This document shows positions 25,524 through 34,753 of a stretch of DNA of 64,000 nucleotides, one piece after another. The position numbers and the translations under genes are program-made. Each line of letters begins with the position of its first letter. The first letter of the stretch is position 1. Below the pieces are notes generated by a model, which saw only the letters and a list, made by a program, of their open reading frames with translations, was not told the origin of the DNA and did not search any database. The stretch is from assembly GCA_034667465.1 (NCBI GenBank), contig JAXDJV010000002.1, positions 310,001 through 374,000 of the forward strand. Reading direction: 5' to 3'. The stretch comes from JAOBAU01 sp034667465. GTDB taxonomy: Bacteria; Acidobacteriota; Thermoanaerobaculia; Gp7-AA8.

Positions 25524-25910
25524 CTACTTCGCTCGCCGCTGCTCGCTGACCGCGATCATGTCGGAGAGATCGGCGGCCGGGCGGATTTCAAACGGGCCGG
25601 CCTTCACGCCGGGATGCTTCGACATGAGATCGATGGCGTGATTGAGGTCGCGCGCCTCGAGGATGAGAATTCCTCCGAGCTGCTCCTTCGTCTCGGCGTA
25701 GGGGCCGTCGGTGACAGTTGCTTTGCCGTCTTTCCAGCGCAGCGTCACCGCGCTTTCCGAGGGCTGCAGCGCCTCACCGCCGACGAAGTGGCGGTTCTCC
25801 CGCAGAAGGTCGTCGTAGCTGAAGCACTCATCCATCATTGACTGCCGCTCGCTCTCGGGCCGAGCTTCGAATTCCTTCAGATCGATGTATCCCAGGCAGA
25901 TGTATTTCAT
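25524..25910 (-). CDS. YCII/DGPF-domain protein
   Basis: A 128-residue protein of the YCII-related DGPF family. The hallmark is TVTDGPYAETKEQLGG, with DGPY in place of DGPF, and the MKYICLGYID start is typical. The family's activity is not established. It is divergent, across 86 bp, from an ECF sigma factor whose C-terminal extension marks it as ECF42 type. ECF42 genes are known to be associated with DGPF genes, so it is a likely sigma target or partner. ATG 25910 was chosen; the 26 upstream codons would cross the shared promoter region. Confidence 0.87.
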   Translation of the reverse strand: MKYICLGYIDLKEFEARPESERQSMMDECFSYDDLLRENRHFVGGEALQPSESAVTLRWKDGKATVTDGPYAETKEQLGGILILEARDLNHAIDLMSKHPGVKAGPFEIRPAADLSDMIAVSEQRRAK

Positions 25911-25996
25911 TGTTTCGTCTCCTTTGTCCTCTGGTCGCTCGCACGCCGTCGATTTCGACACGTCTCTGAAAAAAATTTGCTCTACCATCCGGCGCG

Positions 25997-27250
25997 ATGG
26001 AGGAGATCCGCCGGCAACTCGACGCGATTTATCACGAAGAGTGCGGACGGATTCTCGCCACGCTCATTCGTCTCCTCGGCGACTTCGATCTTGCCGAGGA
26101 TGCGATGCACGAGGCGTTTTCGGCAGCGCTCGTGGCGTGGCCGCGGGAAGGAGTTCCCTCCAGCCCGCGCGCGTGGCTGATTTCCACGGGGCGCTTCAAA
26201 GCGATTGATGCGCTTCGCCGCCGCTCGAGGCTCAGCGCGGTGGAAACGGCACTCGCGGAGCAGTTCGAGCTCCCCACGAATGAACCGGAGCCGGAGGCGC
26301 TCGAGGACGATCGTCTCCGGCTGATCTTCACGTGTTGTCATCCGGCACTGCCACTTGAAGGGCGGCTGGCGCTGACGCTGCGTGAGGTCTGCGGCCTCAC
26401 CACCGAGGCGATCGCGAGCGCGTTTCTGACGACGGCGCCGACACTTGCGCAGCGCATTGTTCGCGCGAAAGCGAAGATTCGCGCGGAGCACATTCCGTAT
26501 CAGGTACCGCCGGAGGAGGAGTTGCCGCAGCGGCTCGATGCCGTCCTGCACGTCGTCTATCTCCTCTTCAATGAGGGCTACTCCGCATCGTCGGGCGATG
26601 CGCTTCTGCGGCCTGATCTCTCCGCAGAGGCGATCCGCATCGGCCGCCTGCTCCACGATCTGTTGCCGGAGCCCGAGGTGGCGGGGCTTCTCTCGCTCAT
26701 GTTGCTGCAGGAGTCGCGTCGAGCGGCGCGCGTGTCGCCGTCGGGCGATCTCGTGCTGCTCGACGAGCAGGATCGTGCGCTCTGGAACGCGGAGCAGATC
26801 CGCGAGGGGACGCTGCTCGTCGAGCGCGCTCTCTCATCGCGGCGCTTCGGCCGCTACACACTCCAGGGCGCGATCGCCGCCGTGCATGCGGAAGCGAAGA
26901 CGGCCGCGGAGACCGACTGGCCGCAGATCGTCGCGCTGTATGCAGCGCTGGCGCGCATCGATCCGTCGCCCGTCGTGGAGCTCAATCGCGCGGTGGCCAT
27001 CGCCATGCGCGATGGCGCGGAAGCGGGACTGCTGCGGATCGACGCGATTCTGGCGGATGGTCAGCTCGCCGGTTATCACTTCGCCCACTCCGCCCGCGCC
27101 GAGCTCCATCGCCGCCTCGGCAACCTGGTCGAAGCGCGCGCCTCATACGAGAAGGCGCTCTCCCTCGCGCAACAGGAACCGGAGCGCCGATTTCTCGAAA
27201 AGCGGCTGTGCGCGCTGGTGCAGAGAAACATATCGCTTACCAATACGTAA
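25997..27250 (+). CDS. ECF42-type RNA polymerase sigma factor with TPR-like C-terminal extension
   Basis: A 417-residue sigma factor. Region 2 (AEDAMHEAFSAALVAWPREGVPSSPRAWL) and region 4 (LALTLREVCGLTTEAIASAFLTTAPTLAQRIVRAKAKIR) occupy the first 190 residues. The remaining about 225 residues form the helical extension of this group: LHVVYLLFNEGYSAS, then DWPQIVALYAAL and VVELNRAVAIA, with TPR-like helices near the end (AHSARAELHRRLGNLVEARASYEKAL). No anti-sigma factor is adjacent, which is usual for ECF42, where the extension is thought to control activity. Confidence 0.92.
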   Translation: MEEIRRQLDAIYHEECGRILATLIRLLGDFDLAEDAMHEAFSAALVAWPREGVPSSPRAWLISTGRFKAIDALRRRSRLSAVETALAEQFELPTNEPEPEALEDDRLRLIFTCCHPALPLEGRLALTLREVCGLTTEAIASAFLTTAPTLAQRIVRAKAKIRAEHIPYQVPPEEELPQRLDAVLHVVYLLFNEGYSASSGDALLRPDLSAEAIRIGRLLHDLLPEPEVAGLLSLMLLQESRRAARVSPSGDLVLLDEQDRALWNAEQIREGTLLVERALSSRRFGRYTLQGAIAAVHAEAKTAAETDWPQIVALYAALARIDPSPVVELNRAVAIAMRDGAEAGLLRIDAILADGQLAGYHFAHSARAELHRRLGNLVEARASYEKALSLAQQEPERRFLEKRLCALVQRNISLTNT

Positions 27251-27251
27251 C

Positions 27252-27291
27252 TTGACGATAGTCGATAACAAACGTATTGATATTCGATAAC
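27252..27291 (+). promoter_or_regulatory. promoter and direct-repeat operator of the DUF2975/XRE operon
   Basis: TTGACG (27252-27257) and TATTGA (27275-27280) are 17 bp apart. The octamer TCGATAAC occurs twice, at 27262-27269 inside the spacer and at 27284-27291 just after the -10 box, exactly 22 bp apart (two helical turns). This fits binding by a dimeric XRE regulator such as the one encoded in this operon. Confidence 0.6.
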
Positions 27292-27304
27292 TTCGGAGGT
27301 CTCA

Positions 27305-27832
27305 ATGTCAAAGCCAGCCCCGCCATCCGCAGCACTGCCGATCGCACACGCCCTGCTGCGAATCCTCATCATCCTGAACTGGGCAATGGTGCCGGTGATC
27401 CTCGCTCTGCTGTTTCTTCTGCCGAACGAGCAGTGGATCCTGAAGGCCTTCGGACTGTTTCCTTCGCCAGACGCGGCGCGGCTGGTGATGGGCATGCGCG
27501 CGATCGCCGCGCTCGGGCTCGTCGGCGTGCCGCTGAACTTTGTCGTCCTCAAACGGCTGCTCGCGATCGTCGACACGGTTCGCGCGGGCGACCCGTTCGT
27601 CTCAGCGAATGCGACCCGTCTGCAGACCATCGCCTGGGTGCTGCTCACCTTGCAGCTCCTCAGCATCGTCATCGGCGCGATCGCCAAATCGATTTCGACG
27701 CCGGCGCATCCGCTCCATCTCGATGCCGGCTTTTCGATCAACGGCTGGCTCGCCGTGCTTCTCACGTTCCTGCTGGCTCGCGTCTTCGCGGAGGGCGCGC
27801 TCATGCGCGACGACCTCGCGGGAATGGTGTGA
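27305..27832 (+). CDS. DUF2975 membrane protein
   Basis: A 175-residue protein with four transmembrane helices in the DUF2975 arrangement. The pattern GDPFVSANATRLQTIAWVLL between helices two and three is the family's characteristic segment, and the end ARVFAEGALMRDDLAGMV is also typical. Its function is unknown. A small XRE-type regulator gene begins 1 nt after its stop. DUF2975-XRE pairs are common, and the protein is presumably a membrane partner of that regulator. CGGAGG lies upstream of the start. Confidence 0.9.
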   Translation: MSKPAPPSAALPIAHALLRILIILNWAMVPVILALLFLLPNEQWILKAFGLFPSPDAARLVMGMRAIAALGLVGVPLNFVVLKRLLAIVDTVRAGDPFVSANATRLQTIAWVLLTLQLLSIVIGAIAKSISTPAHPLHLDAGFSINGWLAVLLTFLLARVFAEGALMRDDLAGMV

Positions 27833-27833
27833 C

Positions 27834-28049
27834 ATGGCGATCGCCGTCAAGCTCGACGACCTGCTTCACGATCGGCGGATGACGCTGACCGAGCTCGCCG
27901 ATCGGATCGGAATGACGCTGGCCAATCTCTCGATCCTAAAGACCGGCAAGGCGCGCGCGATTCGCTTCTCGACGCTCGATGCGATCTGCGAGGCGCTCTC
28001 GTGCCAGCCTGGCGACCTTCTGCGGTTCGAGGAAGAACGCGAACCGTGA
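27834..28049 (+). CDS. small XRE-family transcriptional regulator
   Basis: A 71-residue protein that is little more than a helix-turn-helix (MTLTELADRIGMTLANLSILKTGKARAIRFSTLDAICEAL), ending in the CQPGDLL motif common in YozG-like regulators. It starts just after the DUF2975 stop and so is translated from the same mRNA. The TCGATAAC direct repeats over the operon promoter are candidate binding sites, implying autoregulation. Confidence 0.92.
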   Translation: MAIAVKLDDLLHDRRMTLTELADRIGMTLANLSILKTGKARAIRFSTLDAICEALSCQPGDLLRFEEEREP

Positions 28050-28103
28050 CATCGCAGAAGGGCCGCGCCTTGCATAATGCGCGCGCACAAGGAGTAGACG
28101 AAC

Positions 28104-28580
28104 ATGACGCCCAAGAACACGATTTGTCTCTGGTATGACAAAGACGCAGCAGCGGCAGCGCACTTCTACGCGGCGACGTTTCCGAACAGTGAAGTGACCG
28201 CCGTTCACAAGGCGCCGAGTGACTTTCCCGGCGGGAAAAAGGGCGACGAACTGACCGTGGAGTTCACCGTTTTCGGCATTCCCTGCCTTGGCCTGAACGG
28301 CGGTCCGGCGTTCAAACAGAGCGAGGCGTTTTCGTTCCAGATCGCCACGGACGATCAGGAAGAGACGGACCGCTACTGGAACGCGATCGTCAACAACGGC
28401 GGGCAGGAAAGCATGTGCGGCTGGTGCAAAGACCGCTGGGGACTCAACTGGCAGATCACTCCGCGCGCGCTGACCGACGCAATGGCGGCCGGTGGCGATG
28501 AAGCAAAGCGTGCCTTCGCAGCGATGATGACGATGAAGAAAATCGACATTGCCGCCATCGAGGCAGCAAGGCGGGGCTGA
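28104..28580 (+). CDS. VOC-superfamily PhnB-like protein
   Basis: A 158-residue protein of the vicinal oxygen chelate superfamily, in the PhnB / '3-demethylubiquinone-9 methyltransferase-like' branch. Conserved features are LWYDKDAAAAAHFYAATFPNS at the start, FGIPCLGLNGGPAFKQSEA-type centre and CGWCKDRWGLNWQITP. The family name is historical; methyltransferase activity is not expected. It is preceded by AAGGAG. The neighbours do not reveal a substrate. Confidence 0.9.
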   Translation: MTPKNTICLWYDKDAAAAAHFYAATFPNSEVTAVHKAPSDFPGGKKGDELTVEFTVFGIPCLGLNGGPAFKQSEAFSFQIATDDQEETDRYWNAIVNNGGQESMCGWCKDRWGLNWQITPRALTDAMAAGGDEAKRAFAAMMTMKKIDIAAIEAARRG

Positions 28581-28628
28581 CAGGAAGACCGCCGCGCCGG
28601 GCGATCGGCGTAGACTCTTTGTTTCACC

Positions 28629-29495
28629 GTGAACGTCATCGCCGTGTCCGAGCTGACGCGCCGCTTTGGCGGCAAATCCGCGCTTTCGGCGGTGACGTTG
28701 TGCGTGCCGCGCGGCGGCGTCTACGGACTCGTCGGCGCGAACGGCGCCGGCAAAACGACGCTCATCAAACACATCCTCGGCCTGCTGCGTGCGGAGAGCG
28801 GCTCGGTACGCGTGTTCGATCGCGATCCGGTCGCCGATCCGGTCGGTGTGTTGTCGCGCATCGGGTACCTGTCGGAAGAGAACGACCTGCCGCGATGGAT
28901 GCGCGTCGATGAGCTCATGCGCTACTCGCGCGCGTTCTATCCCGGCTGGGACGACGCGTACGCGGAGGAACTGCGGCACGCATTCACTCTCGATTCGTCC
29001 GCGAAGATCGGCAACCTTTCGCGAGGGCAGAAGGCGCGCGCCGGCTTGCTCGTCGCGCTTGCGTATCGTCCGGAGCTTCTCGTGCTCGACGAGCCCTCGT
29101 CCGGCCTCGATCCGATTGTCCGTCGCGACATCCTCGGCGCGATCATTCGCACGATCGCGGATGAAGGACGCACGGTGCTCTTCTCGTCGCATCTGCTCGA
29201 GGAGGTCGAGCAGGTTGCGGATCACGTCACGATGATCAGCCATGGGAAGATCGTGCTCAGCGATTCGATGGGCGCGATCAGGGACTCGCATCGCCGCGTG
29301 ACGTTACGCTTTTCTGAATCGCGTCCGCGGCCTCCTGCGATCGCGGGCGTGTTGCGCTGGGAAGGCAACGGGACGGAATGGACCGCGCTCGTACGCGGAG
29401 ATTCGCGCGATTTGAAGATCGACGGCGCGGACGTTGTCTCCGATCGTGTGGCGTCGCTCGACGAGATCTTCGTCGCGCACGTCGGGAGTGGATGA
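28629..29495 (+). CDS. ABC transporter ATP-binding protein
   Basis: A 288-residue ATPase with Walker A GANGAGKTT, signature LSRGQKARAGL and Walker B LLVLDEPSSGLDP. It matches the ABC-2 exporter type (YtrB-like). The start is GTG 28629. The stop is followed after 3 nt by a large polytopic membrane gene, the likely permease. The substrate is unknown; an efflux or lipid-related role is possible. Confidence 0.92.
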   Translation: MNVIAVSELTRRFGGKSALSAVTLCVPRGGVYGLVGANGAGKTTLIKHILGLLRAESGSVRVFDRDPVADPVGVLSRIGYLSEENDLPRWMRVDELMRYSRAFYPGWDDAYAEELRHAFTLDSSAKIGNLSRGQKARAGLLVALAYRPELLVLDEPSSGLDPIVRRDILGAIIRTIADEGRTVLFSSHLLEEVEQVADHVTMISHGKIVLSDSMGAIRDSHRRVTLRFSESRPRPPAIAGVLRWEGNGTEWTALVRGDSRDLKIDGADVVSDRVASLDEIFVAHVGSG

Positions 29496-29498
29496 GTC

Positions 29499-31133
29499 AT
29501 GCAGTCGGCCGCGACCGCCTTCGCCTGGGAATTCCGGCAACGACATCGCCGGGGCGCGCTCGCGGTGCTCGCGTCGTTCGTCGCGCTTGCGGTGATTCGC
29601 CTCGCGGTTGCCGGCGCGGGACGCATCGTGTTCGAGGACGTCGAGACCTTCGCCATCGCGCTCGTCGTTCCGATGGTCGCGACGTTCCTGTATTTCCTGG
29701 CGATTTTCAGCTTCGGCCTCGCGGGCGACATCGCCGCGCGGCAATCGATCTTTCCCGCGCGGATGTTCACGCTGCCGGTAACCTCGAGCGCACTGGCCGG
29801 CTGGCCGATGCTTTACGGCTCGCTGGCGATGATGATCCTGTGGCTGGCGACGCGTCTCCTCGGCACGTGGCCTGCCGGCGTCAACGTCCCGATCTTCTGG
29901 CCGTTTCTCCTCGGTCCATCTCTGCTGGCGTGGACGCAGGCGCTGACCTGGATGGCGTATCCGATGCCGGGCCTGCGCGTGATCGTGACCGTGCTTTGGC
30001 TGGCGACGATCGACGCGATCGTCATGATCGCTCTCGAGCTCAAGGCATCCGAGGGCGTGATGCTGGCACTGCTGGCGCCGCATGTTCCGCTTGCGTTTCT
30101 TGTCGCACGCGGGGCAGTGGCGCGGGCGCGGCGAGGCGAGGTGCCGGACTGGCGTCAGCTGTTTGCATGGATGGGAAGACTCGCGAATGTCGTGACGCGC
30201 CGGCGCGATTCCTTCGCATCGAGCGCTCGTGCGCAGGAGTGGTTCGAGTGGCGCCAGTATGGGCGATCGCTCCCCTTGCTGGTCGCGCTCCTCCTGCCAT
30301 TCGAGCTGGCGTTGCTGTTCCCTTTTCATCAGACCCCGGTCATCGTGTTCGAGACGCTGTGCGGGGTGTTGCTGACGCCGCCGCTCATGGCGTTCTTCGT
30401 CGCGACGACAGTGAGCAAATCGAGCTCGCAGGCCGGCGATGCGTATGGCGTCACTCCGTTGATCGCGACGCGGCCAATGACGACTGCGTCGCTGATCGCG
30501 GCGAAGTTGAAGGTGACGATTCAGAGCACACTCATCGCCTGGCTGCTCGTCCTGCTGGCGATTCCGATGGCCTTGCGATGGTCGGGGGCGACGACGCTCG
30601 TGAACGACTGGATGCGCGAGCTGGTGAAGGCCATCGGCATGCCGCGCGCCATCGCGATCGTGGCGCTCGGACTGGCGCTGCTGATCTCCTCGACGTGGAA
30701 GCAGCTCGTGCAGAGTCTGTTCATCGGCATGACCGGCCGCGAGTGGCTGATCAAAACGATGGCGATCGGCGCAATGACGCTCCTTGGTGTGATCGTGCCG
30801 GTCGCGCACTGGGCTCTCGGCAAGGTCGTCATCGAAGCGAGGTTGTGGGTCGCGCTGCCGTCGATTCTTTCGACTCTCGTCGTCCTGAAGCTCATGGCCG
30901 CCGCGTACGTCGCGATCCGCCTGCATCACCGCGGCCTGGTGAGTGATCGCACCATTCTCGCCGGCGCGGTCTGTTGGGACGTCGCCGTGTTCGCTCTCTA
31001 CGGATTGCTCGTGTGGCTCACGCCGGCATTGGTCTTTCGCCGCGCCCCGCTGGCGTTGCTGGCCATCCTGGCAGTTCCGCTCGCGCGAGTCGCCGCGGCG
31101 CCTCTCGCTCTGGCCTGGAATCGACATCGATGA
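29499..31133 (+). CDS. ABC transporter membrane subunit (putative)
   Basis: A 544-residue polytopic protein with about twelve hydrophobic segments, coded right after the ATPase. No soluble domain or recognised permease signature was seen. It is assigned as permease from position and topology; the length and layout resemble the fused two-copy ABC-2 permeases. Its stop overlaps the start of the next gene by ATGA. Confidence 0.8.
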   Translation: MQSAATAFAWEFRQRHRRGALAVLASFVALAVIRLAVAGAGRIVFEDVETFAIALVVPMVATFLYFLAIFSFGLAGDIAARQSIFPARMFTLPVTSSALAGWPMLYGSLAMMILWLATRLLGTWPAGVNVPIFWPFLLGPSLLAWTQALTWMAYPMPGLRVIVTVLWLATIDAIVMIALELKASEGVMLALLAPHVPLAFLVARGAVARARRGEVPDWRQLFAWMGRLANVVTRRRDSFASSARAQEWFEWRQYGRSLPLLVALLLPFELALLFPFHQTPVIVFETLCGVLLTPPLMAFFVATTVSKSSSQAGDAYGVTPLIATRPMTTASLIAAKLKVTIQSTLIAWLLVLLAIPMALRWSGATTLVNDWMRELVKAIGMPRAIAIVALGLALLISSTWKQLVQSLFIGMTGREWLIKTMAIGAMTLLGVIVPVAHWALGKVVIEARLWVALPSILSTLVVLKLMAAAYVAIRLHHRGLVSDRTILAGAVCWDVAVFALYGLLVWLTPALVFRRAPLALLAILAVPLARVAAAPLALAWNRHR

Positions 31134-32038
31134 AACGCGTGATCGCCGCGGTCGTCATCATCTCGTTGCCGGCGCTTCTGGCGCTCGGCCAGGCCGCTTC
31201 GTTTCATGTTCACAATCGCAGCAACGGATTCATCGTCTCATCCGGCGTCGAGCGCGAATACATCGTTTACGTCCCGAAGGGGTTCGATCGTTCGAAGCCG
31301 GTGCCACTGGTCATCAGCCTGCACGGCGCGGGGGGATGGCCGCGGCAGCAGATGGAGTTGAGCAAGTGGAACGAGCTCGCCGATGAAAAAGGATTCGTGG
31401 TCGCCTATCCATCAGGAACGACGGGCGGCGGCCCAAGGATTTGGAGGATGGAAGGGGCGGGCGAGAAACGGGACGTGCGATTCATCTCTGATCTGATCGA
31501 CGAGCTCCGGACGACGTACAACATCGATCCGCGCCGCATCTACGCGAACGGACTGTCGAACGGCGGCGGAATGAGCTTCACGCTTTCGTGCAGGCTGCCC
31601 GATCGCATCGCCGCGGTGGGAATGGTCGGTGCTGCGCAACTCGCGCCGTGGAGCTCGTGCGCCGACGATCACGCGGTACCGATGATCGACTTTCACGGCA
31701 CGGCCGATCCGATGGCTCCATACGACGGTGGACCGTCGTGGGTGACACCGAATCCGCTTCCGAGCGTGCCGAAGTGGGCAGCTAACTGGGCGCGCCGCAA
31801 TCGCTGTGCGCCGCATCCTGTCGATTCCCAGGTGAATGGCGAAGTGATGCGTCGTGAATACACGCGCTGCGCGGATGACGCGAGCGTCGTGCTCTACACG
31901 ATCCGCGGCGGCGGCCACACCTGGCCCGGCGGCCAGCAGCTTCCGGAGTGGTTCGCCGGACGGACCAGCACCAGCATCGACGCGACGCGCGCGATGTGGT
32001 CGTTCTTCGAGGCGCATCCGCTGAAGCCGGCGCGATGA
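31130..32038 (+). CDS. secreted PHB-depolymerase-like alpha/beta esterase
   Basis: A 302-residue exported esterase of the polyhydroxybutyrate depolymerase/feruloyl esterase (LpqC) group. After a signal peptide (MKRVIAAVVIISLPALLALGQA) come the oxyanion motif SLHGAGG, the nucleophile elbow GLSNGG, the Asp in FHGTADP and the His in GGGHTWPGG. The protein probably hydrolyses an external polyester or ester-linked plant-type substrate. It is translationally coupled to the ABC permease gene, an association I cannot explain. Confidence 0.88.
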   Translation: MKRVIAAVVIISLPALLALGQAASFHVHNRSNGFIVSSGVEREYIVYVPKGFDRSKPVPLVISLHGAGGWPRQQMELSKWNELADEKGFVVAYPSGTTGGGPRIWRMEGAGEKRDVRFISDLIDELRTTYNIDPRRIYANGLSNGGGMSFTLSCRLPDRIAAVGMVGAAQLAPWSSCADDHAVPMIDFHGTADPMAPYDGGPSWVTPNPLPSVPKWAANWARRNRCAPHPVDSQVNGEVMRREYTRCADDASVVLYTIRGGGHTWPGGQQLPEWFAGRTSTSIDATRAMWSFFEAHPLKPAR

Positions 32039-32042
32039 GCCG

Positions 32043-32444
32043 CTATGCGTCCTGGCGATCGAGGTACGTCCTGATCCTGGACCAGTACTGATCGCGCCAG
32101 GCCTGTTCGGTCTCAGGGATCAGGTCCTTCGGAACACCGCGATGCACCAGCACGAGCTCCGTCCCGCCATCAGGCGTTGGCGTCAGTGTGAAGGCCGCCA
32201 TCGAGAAGATGCCTTCGGGAAAGCGGCGGTGCCGCCATGCCTGAACGATGCGTCGCCCGGGAACGAGATCGACGTTGATCCCGCTGACGTCACTCTCGCC
32301 GATGGAGAACGTCCCGCCAATCTTCGTGCTGATGGTCGCCTGCCTGCCGGTGAACGCGCTGTGCTTTCGTGAATCGGCCAGCAGATCGTAGACGGTTGCC
32401 GGATCGGCCTTGAACTTCACGCGCTGCTTGATGGTCTTGCACAT
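32043..32444 (-). CDS. SRPBCC (AHSA1-like) protein
   Basis: A 133-residue START/Bet v1-like protein of the AHSA1 type. Recognisable features are FKADPATVYDLLADSRKHSAFTG near the start, GRRIVQAWRHRRFPEGIFS in the middle and the C-terminal helix TEQAWRDQYWSRIRTYL. These proteins bind hydrophobic ligands; the ligand is unknown. ATG 32444 was chosen; the open frame upstream runs into the divergent pyruvyl transferase-like gene region. Confidence 0.9.
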   Translation of the reverse strand: MCKTIKQRVKFKADPATVYDLLADSRKHSAFTGRQATISTKIGGTFSIGESDVSGINVDLVPGRRIVQAWRHRRFPEGIFSMAAFTLTPTPDGGTELVLVHRGVPKDLIPETEQAWRDQYWSRIRTYLDRQDA

Positions 32445-32572
32445 GATTACCTCAGAACGTCCCTGGCGCTTAGCTGCTTTCATCCTCTCGAACCTGATCG
32501 GCATGATAAGTGCCCATCGGGTTGCTCGGTCGACCCCCTCACGATAATGTCGGGACTGGCAGATTCCTTTTG

Positions 32573-33988
32573 ATGACATCCGTTCCTCGACTCCTGCTCA
32601 TCGCTGACATCGGGAGCGAACAGGCGCGGCACATTGGCGACGAAGCGATGCTCGAGGCAAATCTCGACTCGCTGCGAAGGGTGTTTCCAGGCGCCGCGTT
32701 CACGATCGTTGCGCGAGATCCGGAGTGGGCTGCTCGCCGTTACGGCGTCGACACCGTTTCCTCATTCGACTTTCCACGCGATCAGGCCGCGGCCGCGGAG
32801 CGCAGGTCGATCCTTGCCGCTCTGCTGGAATCGTCCGACAACAGGCAACACGCGACAATCGACGCGGTCGCTTCCGCCGACGCGGTCATCGTTTCCGGCG
32901 GTGGAAACCTCTCCTCGTCGTGGCCGGATCTTCTTTACGAGCGCGCCGCGCTTCTGCAACTCGCCCATCGCTTCGGCAAACCCTCCGTCGTGCTCGGCCA
33001 GACCATCGGCCCGCATCTCGGCGAGGACGAGCGGCGGTTGCTCGTTGCGTCGCTTGCGCACGCGCGATTCGTCGGCGTCAGGGAGCTACCGTCCGCGATG
33101 CTGGCAGTCGATCTCGGCGTTCGGCACCAGCGACTCTGGTACCAGTTTGACGATTCGATGCGCATCGATGAGCCGGCTGCGGTCGCGCCGGACGAGCCGA
33201 CGATCGCGGTCACCATCGATCCACAGCTTCGCGCCGCCGGTGAGGCTCTCTTCGCCTCGCTGGCCGATCAACTCCGAATGCTCGCGGATGCGACGGGCGC
33301 GCGGCTCGTGCTCATTCCGCACGCCTTCGGCGGGGAAGCTTCGGGCAATCCGTCCGATCTCACCGAGGCCCGCCTGCTCGCCGGGAAGATCGGAGCTTCG
33401 CGGGTTTCGGTTGTGGAAGCGCTCGATGTGGAAGAAGCGCGGCGTGCTGCCGCCAGTGCGTCGCTGGTCATCAGCAGCCGCTATCACCCAATCGTCTTCG
33501 GACTCATCGCCGGCGTTCCCTCTCTCGGCATCTATGGCGACAACTACTGCCGGATCAAACTGCAGGGAGCTTTGGCGCATGCCGGCCTCGAACGCCGGGC
33601 CGTGACCTACGACGACGTGGCGGCCGGAGCGTTGCTCGATGCATCGCTCGAGCTCTGGGCCGCGCGCGACAGCATCCGGAACGGCCTCGCGGCGCGCGCC
33701 GCTTCATGGCGCGTGGAATGCCGCGAGCGATGGAGGGCGGTGCGCAGTGCGCTCGTAGGAGAAAGTACGCCGATTCCTCCGTCGATCCTCTTCGGGAGAC
33801 CCGTTGACGAAGTGATGCCCGCTCTAGCCTCCGCGTTTTCAGCGCAACAGAAGTGGTCCGAAGCCGCGCTCGCATCGCGGGAAGCACACCATCGCAAAAC
33901 AGAACTGCAACTGCAGGCCGAGCTTGGCCCGCGGCGCACATTTGTCCGCTATCTCGCGGCGCTGCGAAGCCGCCTGGGCCGGAGTTAA
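32573..33988 (+). CDS. polysaccharide pyruvyl transferase-family protein
   Basis: A 471-residue protein whose first 360 residues match the CsaB-like polysaccharide pyruvyl transferase family: an N-terminal IGDEAMLEANLDSLRRVFP segment, VIVSGGGNLSSSWPD, VVLGQTIGPHL, and a C-terminal SRYHPIVFGLIAGVPSLGIYGDNYC block. Such enzymes attach a pyruvate ketal to sugar residues of cell-surface glycans. A C-terminal 110-residue helical tail is additional. The ATG at 32573 was preferred over 32510 because it begins the fold. The end lies 1 nt from the convergent oxygenase gene. Confidence 0.85.
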   Translation: MTSVPRLLLIADIGSEQARHIGDEAMLEANLDSLRRVFPGAAFTIVARDPEWAARRYGVDTVSSFDFPRDQAAAAERRSILAALLESSDNRQHATIDAVASADAVIVSGGGNLSSSWPDLLYERAALLQLAHRFGKPSVVLGQTIGPHLGEDERRLLVASLAHARFVGVRELPSAMLAVDLGVRHQRLWYQFDDSMRIDEPAAVAPDEPTIAVTIDPQLRAAGEALFASLADQLRMLADATGARLVLIPHAFGGEASGNPSDLTEARLLAGKIGASRVSVVEALDVEEARRAAASASLVISSRYHPIVFGLIAGVPSLGIYGDNYCRIKLQGALAHAGLERRAVTYDDVAAGALLDASLELWAARDSIRNGLAARAASWRVECRERWRAVRSALVGESTPIPPSILFGRPVDEVMPALASAFSAQQKWSEAALASREAHHRKTELQLQAELGPRRTFVRYLAALRSRLGRS

Positions 33989-33989
33989 T

Positions 33990-34709
33990 TCATCCCCGCA
34001 ACTTCTTCCACCACCGCTCCCAGGAGCTCGCCGGGTAGTTGTGAAGCTGCGGACTGTCGCCGGGTGGCCACATCGTGCTGATCGATCCGGGATGGTAGAA
34101 CGTCGCGGTCAGGCTTCGCCGCGAAGAATGGCAACTCCTGGCTACGGGAGTCACCGCATGCCACGAATTGTCGGAACGCACGAGGATCGCCGAATTTCCG
34201 ACGATCGGTGAGACGGTCGCCACGACGTCGGCGGCATCCGAAGAACCGAGAATCGTCAGGCATCCGCCGTCGGCGTCGTTCCACGACTCGTTGAAGTACA
34301 GCACGTGAGTCACGATCTTGTCGCCGAGGTCGGGATGAGGACCGAGCGATCCACCGGGTGGATAGTGAAAGACGTTGACTTCAAGCGATGCCTCGCTGAG
34401 ATCGATACCGATCAGCGCAGACATCGCCGTCCGATACTCCTGCGACAGCAGGTCATTCGCGATCGCGCGCCACGCGCTGCTCAAACCAGCCGCCCTGGAG
34501 ACGCCGGATGCCCCCATTCCGATCAGCTCGCGCGACTCGTATTCGAAATCCTTCTCGCCGGCGTAGTCCGACAAGCGTTTGAAGTGGTCGCGGGGAAAGG
34601 TCTTCGCCAGTGCGGCGGCGTCCGGAGGCGCGTACAGCCGGTCGGTGACTGCCCAGCAATACGGTTGCGTTTGGAGGGACTGGCGCGCGAATCGATCCCA
34701 ATCGATCAT
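33990..34709 (-). CDS. 2OG-Fe(II) dioxygenase
   Basis: A 239-residue prolyl-4-hydroxylase-like oxygenase. The facial triad appears as H125-x-D127 (GPHPDLGDKIVTHVLYFN) and H184 (NSWHAVTPV), and Arg198 in RRSLTATFY is the likely 2-oxoglutarate anchor. Family members hydroxylate peptides, amino acids or small molecules; the substrate here is unknown. It is adjacent to the pyruvyl transferase-like gene, tail to tail, and to a tRNA gene upstream. Confidence 0.87.
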   Translation of the reverse strand: MIDWDRFARQSLQTQPYCWAVTDRLYAPPDAAALAKTFPRDHFKRLSDYAGEKDFEYESRELIGMGASGVSRAAGLSSAWRAIANDLLSQEYRTAMSALIGIDLSEASLEVNVFHYPPGGSLGPHPDLGDKIVTHVLYFNESWNDADGGCLTILGSSDAADVVATVSPIVGNSAILVRSDNSWHAVTPVARSCHSSRRSLTATFYHPGSISTMWPPGDSPQLHNYPASSWERWWKKLRG

Positions 34710-34753
34710 CGGCGAATGAGGGCGGGCCAGCAAACGCACCGGCGCGTCGCCGG

